Position numbers and translations under genes: made by a program | Notes under the pieces: model-generated | What the model was told of the DNA's origin: nothing | The model's database searches: none | Seen by the model: the letters and a program-made list of their open reading frames with translations, nothing else | Origin: Pachypanchax playfairii | Taxonomy: Eukaryota; Chordata; Actinopteri; Cyprinodontiformes; Aplocheilidae | Reading direction: 5' to 3' | Length of the DNA: 64,000 bases | Assembly: GCA_006937955.1 (NCBI GenBank) | Contig: SSNP01000194.1 | Location: 298,861-362,860 of the forward strand | Shown: piece after piece, positions 11,501-22,800 of the stretch | Layout: the number at the start of each line of letters is the position of its first letter | Numbering within the stretch: position 1 is the stretch's first letter

Positions 11501-14297
11501 AGCTCCAGCTTTATAAGTCATTGGGACAAAAACATGAATGGGATGCTTAACATATTTTGGAATACAGTATGAAATGTACTTTACAGATAAAATTTGCTTT
11601 GACTTAACTTTAACTGAGAGAATAGGAAATCTCAAATTCTTCTCGTGTTTATTATGTATATGTATTCACTTGCCAGAGCTCAGCTTCAAATCTTCCTACA
11701 AAAAAAGAGACAGTTAAAGACGGTAAAGAGGATTTTGTAGCAAATTTAGATGTCAAATTTACTTTAAAACAATTTTATCAACATGTAGCAGTCTTGTACT
11801 TATGGTTTCCAAGATAAAAAGTTAGAATCTTCATAAATCATAGACCTGGTGGGGCTTGAAATAAAGTAGCCAATAGATAACAAACTCATTTCGTTATCTA
11901 TTGGCTACTATCATTATCACACTTCTGTACGTAATAAGTAGTTTGCATAGGCCTCAGGGCTGGTTAACACTGCACACGGAAGCGCCGCAATGCAGAGTGG
12001 AACAGAGACTGCTTCCATTCGGCGCCCTTGTTAACCCTTGGTGTAGTTCACACCAGACATGGAGCACTACGAAGCGATCATTTTGGGGTCTGGTCTATTT
12101 TTTGTGTGAGCCGTGAGCGTTCCGCATCAATTCTGGCAGTAAGTCACACCAAGACACAAAAGACAATCTGGTCAATTTTGAAAATAAAAGCGATTCTTTA
12201 AAATAAAATTGACAAATGTGATTATATTTGCGTATCTAAACAGACTATAGAGATGAAAATAAACACAACACACACACAGCACAATGGAGTGTGCTGATTA
12301 CGTTGAGGGGGGTGGGGTTTTTGGGTCTCTAAACACAAATGGGGTAAGAGTGAGAGAGAGACGAGTTTGAGACAAGTCAAGTTGAAACAAGCCCTCTTCA
12401 ATTGTTTTTGATGTTATTTACTTAACCATGGTGAAAAAATACAGTAGCTCTGAGTAAACAGAGGAACAGAAATACTTGTAGACCAGCAGAGAAAGACGCG
12501 GTGTGAACAGGGGAAATGCTGAGCTGAGCTGAGCTCCGCTGTGCCCAGGCATCAGGCTTCACAGTGATTATCCACGTGCCGTCACTGCTGCTACTAGCAT
12601 TTCAGCACTTAGCAGCACTTATACTGAGTAACAATAAACAGCCTTGATGACTCAGATGTTTGAAGAAACAAAGTTGTAGTAGTTTCACAAAAAATGCAGA
12701 TAGTAAACAAACAAGGGGAGACTCCTATGCAAATTCACATTTCACGGAGGCATTTCTGGCATTGGGGAAAGAGGGGAGGGGGGGGCTCCAATGCATGTGC
12801 ACTACTCAAAAAACGACAGATGTTGAGCTTCTCATTCGGTGCAAAATCCTCTTTACCACCTTTAAAGGTGTGATGACATCACTGTTTAAACTGGCGTAAA
12901 GCTATTTCATGTAGTAGATATGCCCGCATATGTCAACTCACAAAAGAATTTGATTAAAAAACTAACACGGCGGGGGTGTACGGGCAGGTCAGAATCCTCT
13001 TCTCAGCAACACGGTTCCTTTCGTTAATGATATGTGGGTCTCCCTGGCTGACTTCGCTCTGATTGGCTACAACCATTGCCCGCAGCAAGCCTTTCTTCTC
13101 GGCTCCGTCAACAGTCCAGTAACATGGCGAGTGGACGTTTACAACCGTATATGTTCGAGCCTGAAACGTCTTCTGAGGAAGACGGAGGGGTGAACACCTA
13201 AAACTCAACTAATCACATGAGCGAATAAACAGTGCTGTCAGATGTTATCAATGAATATAGATTCACAATATGGTATGATAAACCTGTTGCTCACGGACAT
13301 TGTTGCTAGAGCGGCTATCACATGCTAGCATCATGAACTCTTCAGACCACGAACAAACGTTTATCAGGCAAGGCAGCATTTTATTAAATAAATAAACTTA
13401 CTGGTATTGACGATGTGGTCGCCTCCTTCAGGGTTGGTAAAGAATTTTTAATTAAAATCAGTTTCTTTGACAATCCCAACTTGAATTCACCCAAGTTATG
13501 GAAGCAGTCCTCCGTGAAACATATTTTCAAATTGAGGTTATAACTGCGTGGCACTTCTCCATAAATGAACTTCAGCCACTCCTCTCTAGTTTTTTCATCC
13601 TTCGGGAGTGAGTGTAAACTTCCAGCATGGGTTGAGCATCCTTGGACACAACAGGTCCCCGTTTGCGTAGCCATCTCTTCTCAAGAGCTAGCAACGCAGC
13701 TAACGGTGTATGGGCTGGGGGTGGGGGGTTGGACTGTTTACTTCACTGTGCACTTTTATTGGACGCTATGAAATACGTAGGATGAAATGCCACGTAGGAA
13801 AAAATGGTGCTTTCCGATTTAACCGTTTTTTAAATATGAAACAAAGCGGACCGCCCACAAACGGGAACTTTGATACTCGCTTTGGACGTTCACACGGCCT
13901 CATCAGTGCACAACACATCATGATATACCCCAAAAACCTCAAAAAAAAAGCATTTTGATGTCATAACCCCTTTAAGAAGAATCACAACCCTTCAGCTGCT
14001 ACTTTCTCTACTACAAACTCAGTAAAATTGCAATGAACTGCATTAAATTGGCTAATTATTTTGGTTTGATGCCCTTCCAAAGGCTAAATCTGATTCATTT
14101 CTAAAGTTTCTAAAATTTCTCAGAAAAAATAATACTTTTTTCTTGAATTACTTTTCCTTTATCACTACAGAATCCCAAATCATCGACACCCCAAAAAAGG
14201 AAGGAAAAGGATGCGAAAGAAGTATCAGTTCACTTTGGGGATTGAAGAGATCACAGTCGGCTGTACCTGTGTGAGACCCACCGTTGTATTACAGTAG
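8575..14297 (+). CDS. il17a/f: Interleukin-17A/F-like cytokine, four coding exons
   Basis: This is a secreted cytokine of the IL-17A/F group, which signals through IL-17RA/RC-type receptors in mucosal immunity. The coding exons are 8575-8583, 8742-8929, 9994-10137 and 14171-14297. They give 155 residues with GT-AG introns and continuous phase. Residues 1-19 are a hydrophobic signal peptide ending LLHA. The family motif SPWTY is at 61-65, a glycosylation sequon N-N-S at 70-72, C83-x4-C88 (ECLTSGC), the strand FQTLVLYR at 107-114, and the diagnostic GCTCVRP with C145 and C147. These four cysteines make the cystine-knot pairs. The cysteine normally found in the loop after LVLRR is absent: the loop is basic (PKKGRKRMRKK). 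Intron 3 is 4 kb and holds two TTAA-flanked transposons. Adjacency to mcm3 agrees with human IL17A/IL17F-MCM3. The paralogue number (a/f1, 2 or 3) is not decided. Confidence 0.93.
9888..9928. repeat. 12-bp inverted repeat in il17a/f intron 2
   Basis: AGTAAGTAAATA (9888-9899) and TATTTACTTACT (9917-9928) are perfect inverted copies separated by 17 bases, in AT-rich intron sequence. This is a hairpin of unknown significance. Confidence 0.6.
10579..11153. mobile_element. TTAA-flanked MITE, family A copy 1 (il17a/f intron 3)
   Basis: A 575-bp element begins AGAGGCCATT and ends AATGGCCTCT, flanked on both sides by TTAA (10575-10578 and 11154-11157). The interior is shared with 20461-21030 and 32216-32779. 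Landmarks are GAATTTGCTGGACTCAGA, CAGCATGCTAGGCGTG and CACCCACTATGAAGGTAAGA. There is no coding capacity. TTAA duplication with purine-rich ends suits Kolobok; piggyBac is the alternative. Confidence 0.88.
11865..11909. repeat. 17-bp perfect palindrome with 11-base spacer
   Basis: The arms AGTAGCCAATAGATAAC (11865-11881) and its exact complement (11893-11909) surround an 11-base loop. It is not part of either flanking TTAA element. It could be the fused ends of a small transposon or a fold-back remnant. Confidence 0.85.
12866..13971. mobile_element. Kolobok-like element carrying a THAP-type ORF
   Basis: The 1,106-bp element begins AGGTGTGATGACATCA and ends TGATGTCATAACCCCT, which are near-perfect inverted termini. 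TTAA flanks both sides (12862-12865 and 13972-13975). It carries a minus-strand THAP-like ORF at 13384-13674 and a short plus-strand first-exon-like ORF at 13124-13201 (MASGRLQPYMFEPE). TTAA duplications plus a THAP-domain protein are known features of Kolobok transposons. No transposase catalytic domain is left, so it is non-autonomous. Confidence 0.8.
13384..13674 (-). pseudogene. THAP-like zinc-finger fragment inside Kolobok-like element
   Basis: The 96-residue ORF begins MATQTGTCCVQGC. It continues with SLHSLPKDEKTREEWLKFI and ICFTEDCFHNLGEF. The order C-x3-C ... W ... C-x-x is that of a THAP DNA-binding domain (C2CH), but the final His of the C-x2-H motif is not where expected (ICFTEDCF instead of ICxxHF). 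The finger is probably damaged. It belongs to the transposon, not to the il17a/f gene on the other strand. Confidence 0.65.
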
Positions 14298-15110
14298 TAA
14301 CAAGGAAAAGGCTCCATTCACATGTTCATACCCAATCTGCTGTGGTTAATCACCACTGAACTGTGCAATTGTACAACATCAAAGGGCTTTTTTTCAACTA
14401 TGTCTTATTTAGTGTTTGCTTGCTAGCATCTAGGCTGTTAGCCTACAACCAACCGAGTGACTGGACTAAGTGTCTCCATATTCTTTTACAATGTATACAA
14501 CAATGTGTTCAAACATACCATGAGATTACAGCTAAAAGTATAATTTAAACAAATGATATATTTTTAATTTATAATCAGAAAAATATTCAGTCTACTTACT
14601 TAGAGAGAGACAAATTTAAAACATGCACTGGAACCATTTTTATCTGACTCAGCATTCATGTTACATGTTTGTATCTCGTTCTATGTGTCCATAAACACTT
14701 GGTATCATTTTATTGTCATAATCTTTTATTTTGTCAAAACTTTTGTTGTCACATACTATTCCAGATTTAATTACATATAGTCTTAAATTTTAACATATTG
14801 AGTTATTGTAATGGAAGTAGATATTTTGAAATGCCATTTCTCTACAACCACACTTCATTGCATTGAAACTAAAGGTCACACACAGCTATGCTGACTTTTC
14901 CCTGTGTAATTCCAAGACAAGACAAATTTGAGCAATTGTCCAATCGGCAAGGGGCTCATCCACAAAACTGTTTTGAGGCCAGTTGGTTATTAATTTTGTT
15001 ATTTGCTCAATATTTGAACCCATATTAATGTGTTAATATACTAATCTCTATACTTCAGTTAAGTGTTCTGATTCTCTTTAATAATCCCCAAAAGTTGTTG
15101 TTGTAATTCA
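14298..15110. other. il17a/f 3' flank
   Basis: This is AT-rich sequence with scattered ATTTA motifs that may include the il17a/f 3' UTR. No ORF or repeat is recognised. Confidence 0.4.
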
Positions 15111-15114
15111 GTTC

Positions 15115-17125
15115 TTCTTCAGGGAGGCATTGTAGAAGGTTCTAGATGTGGACAGGAAGGATCTCCAGTAGCATCTGTGTTGGATCTGAAGAAGCTTCTG
15201 ACTGAAGACACTCAGTTGTTACTATGATGTGAGGAGGATTCCGATGGTTTTCCATGATGTTCTTCACTTTTCAAAGCATCCTTCTTTGAACATTCAACTC
15301 AAACTACTCAAGATCGGTCCCCAGAACAGAACCAGCCTTCTTTATTAGTTTATTCAGCCTCTTTCCATCACTTGCTCTGATGCTCCTCCCCCAACAGGTG
15401 ACTGCAGGTGTGATCACACTCTCCACAACAGACTTATAAAAGATCTTCAACATATCACTGCAAATGCCCCTTCTTAAATAAAGTATCACTGTTGAGTCTC
15501 CAGTTCAGGTGAACACCCAGGTATTTATACTTCTCCACCACCTCCACTTCTTCTCCATTATGGAAATGGGTTTTGGCATGTTGCTGCACTTCCTAAAATC
15601 CACAATCATCTATTTTGTCTTGTTCACATTCAAGATATGATTGTTTCCACACAGGACACAAAGCGATCCACCAGTTCTGTGTACTCTATCTCTTGTCCAT
15701 CTGTGATCCCCTTGACAACTGCAGAGTCATCAGAGTATTTCTGCAGATGGCAGTACTCTGACCTGTACTGAAAGTCTGACGTGTACAGAGTTAAAAGGAA
15801 TAGTGAGAGTACAGTCCCCTGTGGTGCGCCTGTGCTGCTGATCATCTGGTCAGTCTCACAAACTGTGATCTGTTTGTGATTAGTCCTCAATTCAGGTGAT
15901 TATGGAGGCATCCACCTGGGTCTTGTGGAGTTTTTACACAGTAAAATAGGTTGAATTGTGTTAAATTAATTGAATAAATCAAAGAACATTATTTTCTCTG
16001 TACAGGTTGGCAAAGCAGAGAAACTGAGATGTGCAGCAGATCAAGGTGATGAATGAGGAAAATGAGAGAGAGTGGAAGAAGTGATCATTAGGATGGATGA
16101 GATGTGTTTGATACTGGAACAAGACGGGATGTTTTCCATAGAACTGGTACATTCTCCTGGCTGAGGCTGCAAAATCCCACATAGCTGATCTGCACAAGCC
16201 TTTAGGAATCTGTGGCCAACACATCTGGACTTTCTGCCTTGTTTCTGTTTAGTCTCTTTAGCTGCTTCTTCATCTTATGCTAGATATAGACAAATGGAAG
16301 GGGTAAGTAGTTTTTTTGGGTCACTGGTGATCCAAGGTTTGTTATTGGGGAAGCACTTTGCTGTTCTGATGGAGATAATGTCCATACAATAGCTAAAATA
16401 TTAAGTCACACACTCAGTCATAGCATTGATGTCCTCTCCATATGGCTCACAGACTGTATCCCAATGTGTGGCCCCAAAACATCCTCGAAGAGTATATTTA
16501 GCTTCCTGTGACCATTTCAAAGTTCTTCTGATCACAGGTTGCCTCTATTGGTTTGTGCAGAGATAGACTAGATTAGGGTCTGCCTTACCAATAGCAGGTT
16601 GTGCAAATGATCAAACCCAGAATTTTATTTTCTCTGGTTCAAAAGTTGGAAGCGTAAAAGAGAGCTAGAGAGCCATGATTAAAATCTCCAGATATTGTCA
16701 CAAATGCATTTGAATGTTGTACTTTAGCTACAGCTAAGCCAATGAGGTCACATGCAGACTTGGCATTAGCTGATGGTGGAATGTAAACTGCTACTAAAAT
16801 AACACTGATGGTGGTATTATGGTATATAAACAGCTAAGAGTTCAACATGTGGGTTGCAGAGATAATATTTCACAACGATATGTTCTAGGTGACACCATCT
16901 TTTGTTAAAAAGTACAGCTATCCCACCTCCTTTTCTTTTGCCGCTCCTCTTCAAATCGCTGTCTGCCTGTAATGTTTGAAAGCCAGGCAGAGACACACTG
17001 GAGTCCAGAATATGCTCCTTTAGCTGCATCTCTGTGAAACACAAAACCCGTCATTCCGGATACTCTGGCCGGGTCTTCAACAGTGTTTCAAGTTCATTGA
17101 TCCTATAAACAAGAACTCTCACTTT
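15115..17125 (-). mobile_element. Decayed non-LTR retrotransposon (L2/Rex-like), minus strand
   Basis: Read on the minus strand from 17125 downward, the endonuclease piece comes first: GGGIAVLFNKRWCHLEHIVV and VELLAVYIP at about 17000-16820. Middle fragments follow. The reverse transcriptase piece is SSTGAPQGTVLSLFL with the catalytic box YSDDSAVV near 15740. The conserved tail is IFYKSVVESVITPAVTCWG near 15420. The N-terminal half of the reverse transcriptase is missing, and stops and frameshifts are frequent. The motif order is that of a jockey-supergroup LINE; L2-like is my best assignment. Confidence 0.85.
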
Positions 17126-17149
17126 CGTCAGTATTATTGATGAAGACAA

Positions 17150-19819
17150 GGTTTAAATTTCCTCTTTTTCTCTCTTCACTTTGCTCTTCCTCTGCATTCA
17201 CATCTCTTTAACTCATGTGGGATTTGGAGTATCATTATGGTATTATTAGAGCCTTATAAATGTCTATTAGCTGCTCTTTCATAAACAAAGCTCTCGTTGC
17301 TGTTGTTACGCATCATAACAAGTGGCAAAAAATTTAAAAAAATCATTCAATCTATATAGCATCTAAACCAGAATAAAAAATATTCTTTTGAAGTTGCTAT
17401 AATTAAACAGCAACTCACCCCCCTCTAAATTATCTTCCTGCTTACAGCCACTGTTTGAAAAATGCTGGAAAGTAGGCATCACTTAGGACCCTTGGGGAGC
17501 TGGGCTGTGATGGCTGATGCACATATTTCATCTCAGACAGACTGATACACTTTAGTAGACGGGTTAGAGTCACGTGATTTTAGTGAACCTGACCCAGATC
17601 CATCAGATGAGCGGTTCCCATCTGGATCAGGGTGTCACTAAAACACTGTTTATCAGTTTCAAAGACACTTTTATGCCTGACATCTCTCTTTTCACAAATA
17701 GCCAGTTATCTCAATTTTTTGGTCAGAAACAGGAGTTTTTGGTGAAATCACCGATGTTCTACAGCAGATTGTGAAAGATGGAAAAAGCTAGAAACAAGTT
17801 GTTTGTTCCTGATGGAAGTAGAGAGGGTAGTCTTTCTTTTGATAGTTTTGGTGTTTATATAGTCATAAAGCACAATATTCCGTGGCTCTTCAAAAACAGT
17901 AAAAATGCTCATAAATGCTGTCAGTAAAGGGCCTTTCTGTGTCTGAAAACAGCTGGCAGCCAATGAGTTAACAAGTTTACATGAAAATGTCAAAAAATGC
18001 CCAGAAACTGAAGGATAGCATTGTAAATTAAAAAAGCTCTTTTGAGGGTGAATTGCTCTTTAAACCTTTACTGGATGGAGGATTATGTTTCAATTATGAT
18101 TCAACACAATCTACTGGTTTCTTTAAATAGGAAACGTTTTTACCAGATGGGATTTCATAACAATGAATCTGATTACTTTTTACAATTAATCAAAGTGTTT
18201 GTATAACTAACTTTGAATCTGAACCTATTCATGTGATTTGGACTTGTTTCTGTATAGAGCTTTGAATGGACTTTTATTATGAATTGGCAGTATGTAAATA
18301 AAATTTTAATGAACGGAATTGAATCAATTTACTTTTAGCAGTAGCGAGGGTCAGGCTAGTCCACAGAACTGATCCGGCCTGTTCAGTTGTGGATCCAAAA
18401 CTGTGTTAGACAGGCTCTAGCTCTAGCTTGTTTTATCTTTTATCTTTAATCTATTCATTATATTTAAAGTCATACGACTTAAATTTAGGCTATGTCATAA
18501 TTTCGGCTTTTATTATTCAGTCCAGGTGTCTACTGAACATTGAAAAGTATATAGGAGCGCAAAGTAGATAAAACATCAAAATTTGATCATAGAAAACATC
18601 TGAAATTAATTAAGACACCAAACTGTTAATTCAATTAAGTTTTTCTTTAACTGATCATGCCAAATAAAGACAGTTATTCCAACCTTAAAAAACAGCAACA
18701 TACAGTTATAGCAAATACAAAGCCCATGTTAACTCCCAAATTACAATACAAACATTAAAACATTTCAATCAAGTCAATATGAAGTCAGTATGACTTAACA
18801 ACTCTTGCACATTTCATCTTTTGGCATACTTTTTCAGTTTCAACTCACTTTAAAACGATGATGTAACAATCAGAACACACTGTACACATGCTGCCAAAGC
18901 CAACACAAACTGCCATTTAGCCACTTGACCCACTAAAATCATATTAAGTCCGGGACTGCTGTCACTCAGTGTTGCCTCTTCTTGACAGAATTGTTAAATT
19001 TACTGTATGATAATTGTTCCTCTTGTATGCATGTGCTTTTGAGTTGTGCTTTATGAAATATGAGTGCATTCAGTGCTCTATACCTAAATCTAAATGCATG
19101 ATGATGTACTAGAACTACACTACACCTGAAAGATCACAGACAAACTTTTCACTTTCCCAGATTTTTTTCTTTTTACTTTCTATATATAAAAACAGAAAGA
19201 AACAAAATGTTTTGTTTTTTTAAACTTTGTGAGATTCACTGATAAAATGGAACTGTTTTTGGTTTTGAGTGACTGAACGGGGCGGTTATGTGTTTAGACC
19301 GAATCATTGTTTTTCATATTTTACTGGCTAACAATTTAGATGAGATATCTTTTTACCATAGTCTCAGTCTAGTAGAAATCTGTATGTGTGTCAGTGACTG
19401 AATTCCTTCCAATACTACCGGTAGTCATATTCAGAGAAAAACTTTGTAAATTATGCTCATATTTCACTTAGTCACTTTTAATTCTGTAGTTTCTGACTAA
19501 AACAGAACAAGAGAGAGTTAGAATAAAGTTTTTGCTAATTTATTCTAAAAAAATTGATGTCAAACTCTTGAAATGTCTGTGCCGATGTGGTCATGCCCCC
19601 CACCCGGATAGCATATCCCCAGTCCCTTTAGTGTCCTTCAGAGACAGTAAAATTTAACACCCAGTGTTGACTGGACATGTGTTTAGAATTCTAACACACA
19701 ATTGTCATATGACTTCAAAACTTGTTCAAGTCCTTTTTCCTTCTTTTCCCTTTTTTAAAAAAACAGACTCAAAGAAACATTGTCGTCTGAATCTTTCTGT
19801 TCTGACTCCACTGCACAAT
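17150..19819. other. Intergenic stretch between LINE and stmn4
   Basis: No gene is seen. It probably contains the stmn4 3' UTR, which lies on the minus strand just below 19820. Near 18250-18320 is the kind of sequence seen at 3' ends of dispersed repeats (GTATGTAAATAAAATTTTAA). Unassigned otherwise. Confidence 0.4.
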
Positions 19820-22800
19820 TTATCGGCAGGCCTCTTCCTTCATCTCCTTGTTCTTTCTGACTTCTTCTGCATGTTTATCCTTCAAGACAAAACACAAAGA
19901 GACAACAGAGAAATAGCAGCGTCATTAACATTCATTCATGGCTACTTTAATGAGAGACCTCAAGGGACACAACAAGGAAAGCTGTTAGGGAAGATTTTAA
20001 CATCATGAGTCACTAAGGAACAAGAATTTTTTCACCTGAATTTAATCAAAATATGAGCACCATTAAAATTAAATTACAGCATTAATTTGAAGATACTATT
20101 TAATGAGAAAAATTAAGGTCTAAGTAAGTTGCATAGGCTGCTTCATATCTGAATTTAATGCTAACCCCTCCTTTCCACTACACTTCTAAAACACGTCAAG
20201 TTCAGCTGTTTAGTTTGGACCAGACAGAAAATCAGGCGTTTGTGAAAAATAAAATACCCAGAAGTTTTATAATTAAAGAGGCAATTTCATACAAATTTCA
20301 GGACTATCTAGTCTAGAGTTAAATACAACTTCAAACCTAAGTTAAATAAGTTTTAGATATTTGAACCTGTAAATTGTCAGATAGGTTTTTATGTCAATTC
20401 TTTATATAATTCATTTCCACAAATGTGAGTATCTTGATTTTATGTATTTATTCTTACAGGGGCCATTTCATACAAATTTCAGGACTTTGTGGTTATTTTT
20501 TAATTATTAACCAGTAATATGAAACATTTTATATCTAAAAAACGTCAGGAAACACTGATTAACAGACCTTTCAATCTGTCTGCATTAGAATTCGTGTAGT
20601 TCCGGCTCCTTCCGTAAGGCTGCTTCGTCAGCAGCTCGTTCATATTTATTATTTGAATTTGCTGGACTCAGATTGGCTAACAAATTAGCCTATGAGAGCA
20701 AGGTATACTGTTTCCTGCCCCACTGCGCATGGCAACGTCAGACAACATGTCTTCCTGTTTGCTACGTCTTATGCTACAGCTTTTAGCCAGCAGCATGCTA
20801 GGCGTGGTTTCAACTGCGGGAGCTGCCGAATACTAACGAGCAAAGGAGTTGTGATGAAACAAATACAGGCCGTTCGAACTCGGGTTTTATCGCCACCTGC
20901 GTAGTTTGAGAGATTAAAACTGAAAGAGAAGTTGTTGACCTGTTTTCACACCCACTATGAAGGTAAGAACACCTGTGGAGCTAAAATATTCAACAGAAAC
21001 CTCAGAAAAAATTTTAATGGAAGGGCCTCTAGATGGAACGCTTTCATAAGTGATACGCGCCTAAAACACTCCCAGTGGGAAGGGACACTGATTTTGTAAG
21101 AAAATGCGCTGCGCCGTTTATACGTCTACTGGAAAGAAGGGGTAAGACAGTATGTTTTGGGGGAGGAGACTCGAAATAATTTTTTTTTTCTTTACAACAA
21201 ATTCCATGTAACTATAATTCAAATAGCTGGAACACATTGACAAAAATGAAATTTTCAGTGTGGAACAGTAATGAAATAAAATAAATTTAGATTAGTTGGG
21301 TTCGCACCTTTTCCTGCAGCCTCTCCAGCATGGCAGCCAGGAGCGCCTCCCTGTTTTCTTTGTTGGCCTCCATTTTCTGCTCTAGCTTCTCCTTAGCATT
21401 CTTGATGAAGTTATTGTTCTCCTCAAAAGCCTTCTGGATCACCTCACGCTCGTGTTCTCTCTTCTCGGCCAAATGCTTTAGCAGCTCAGCCTCCTGACAC
21501 TAGAAGCAGATAAACTACTTTTAATACAAAATCAGAACAAAGTCACATTTCAAATGACTAAAGAGTTTGTTTACAGTTTTATTGTTATCATGTTTCCCTT
21601 TGTCTTTTGTGACCCTCAAAAAATAAAATAAAAAGTAAATAATCAAGTAAGGTATTCAGTGTATTTAGAATTTGTTTTAAAAATCAGTAAAAAAATCAAT
21701 ACAAATCTGGAAACTCTTTGTAAACAGGATATTGTTTGGTATGCAAAAGCATTGGTCTGTCTACTCAAACAAACTTTAATGACATCCCAGTCTTAATTGC
21801 TGGAATTGAATAAAGAGCTGGCCCACCCTTTGCTGTTATACTAATTTCAACTCTTCTGTGGAGGATTCCTACAAGTTTCGGATCTATTTCCAGAAGTACA
21901 CTCATGAGGTCAAACACCGATGGTGAGGTTTGGCTTGCAGTCTCCACCTCAATTCATTCCAAAGGTTTTGTCTCCAGTCAAAGTCAGAACTGTGAGCAGG
22001 CCACTCAAGTTCCCCCACCCCAAACATACTCATCCATAGGTGATATAAGCCATACAGTATATCCTGCTTTTTGCACTGCTGCACAGTCATGTTGGAACAG
22101 TAAGGGGTCATCTCCAACTGTTCTAGCAAGAAAATATCCAAAATGTGTTAGTGCGCTAAAAACATTAAGAGTTTTTTTCACTAGAACTAAAGGGGCCAAG
22201 ATCTAGTCTAGAAAAACAACCCCACCATAATCCCTCCACCACCAAACTTAACACAATGCACAATTCACAAGGCAGATACTGTACTCATGGCCTAAACCCA
22301 AACCTAAACCCAGTCTATTGGATTACCAGACAGAGGTGTGGTTCTCATTCCTACAATAACTGCTATGATTTCGATCTTCCATCATCCTGAGGTATTCCTA
22401 GTCGTGCATAGACTAAGTTATTTCACTGCTGCTTCTCTATAGATGAATTTCGTGAAGGGTTGGATCATCCAATGAGTGAAGATGAAGTAGATTTCTGCAT
22501 CCTCACTGTCTAAACCAGGTGGAATTACGAAGCACACAAATACCAGTTTTTCCATTTTTTGAGTCTACATCCTAAAGTCCAACTGGCAACCTGGAATGAA
22601 CCCATGACCTTAGATCAATTAATAAGTGCATATATGCAAATAGATAATTGTCTGAGAGAATGTAACAAAGAAACTCTCCCAGACACGCCCCACTTCAGCT
22701 GCTTCTGGTTCTTTCCCCTCTGTTTGCTCCCCACGATCCCAAATCTGGACAGCATATACCTGATGAGGAGACAGTGCAGATCAGAAGGAGGGTGCATCCT

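Noticed and set aside
17585..17640. Inverted GACCCAGATCC/GGATCAGGGT words suggesting a piggyBac end
   Set aside because: The match is imperfect and there is no TTAA-linked terminus or transposase.
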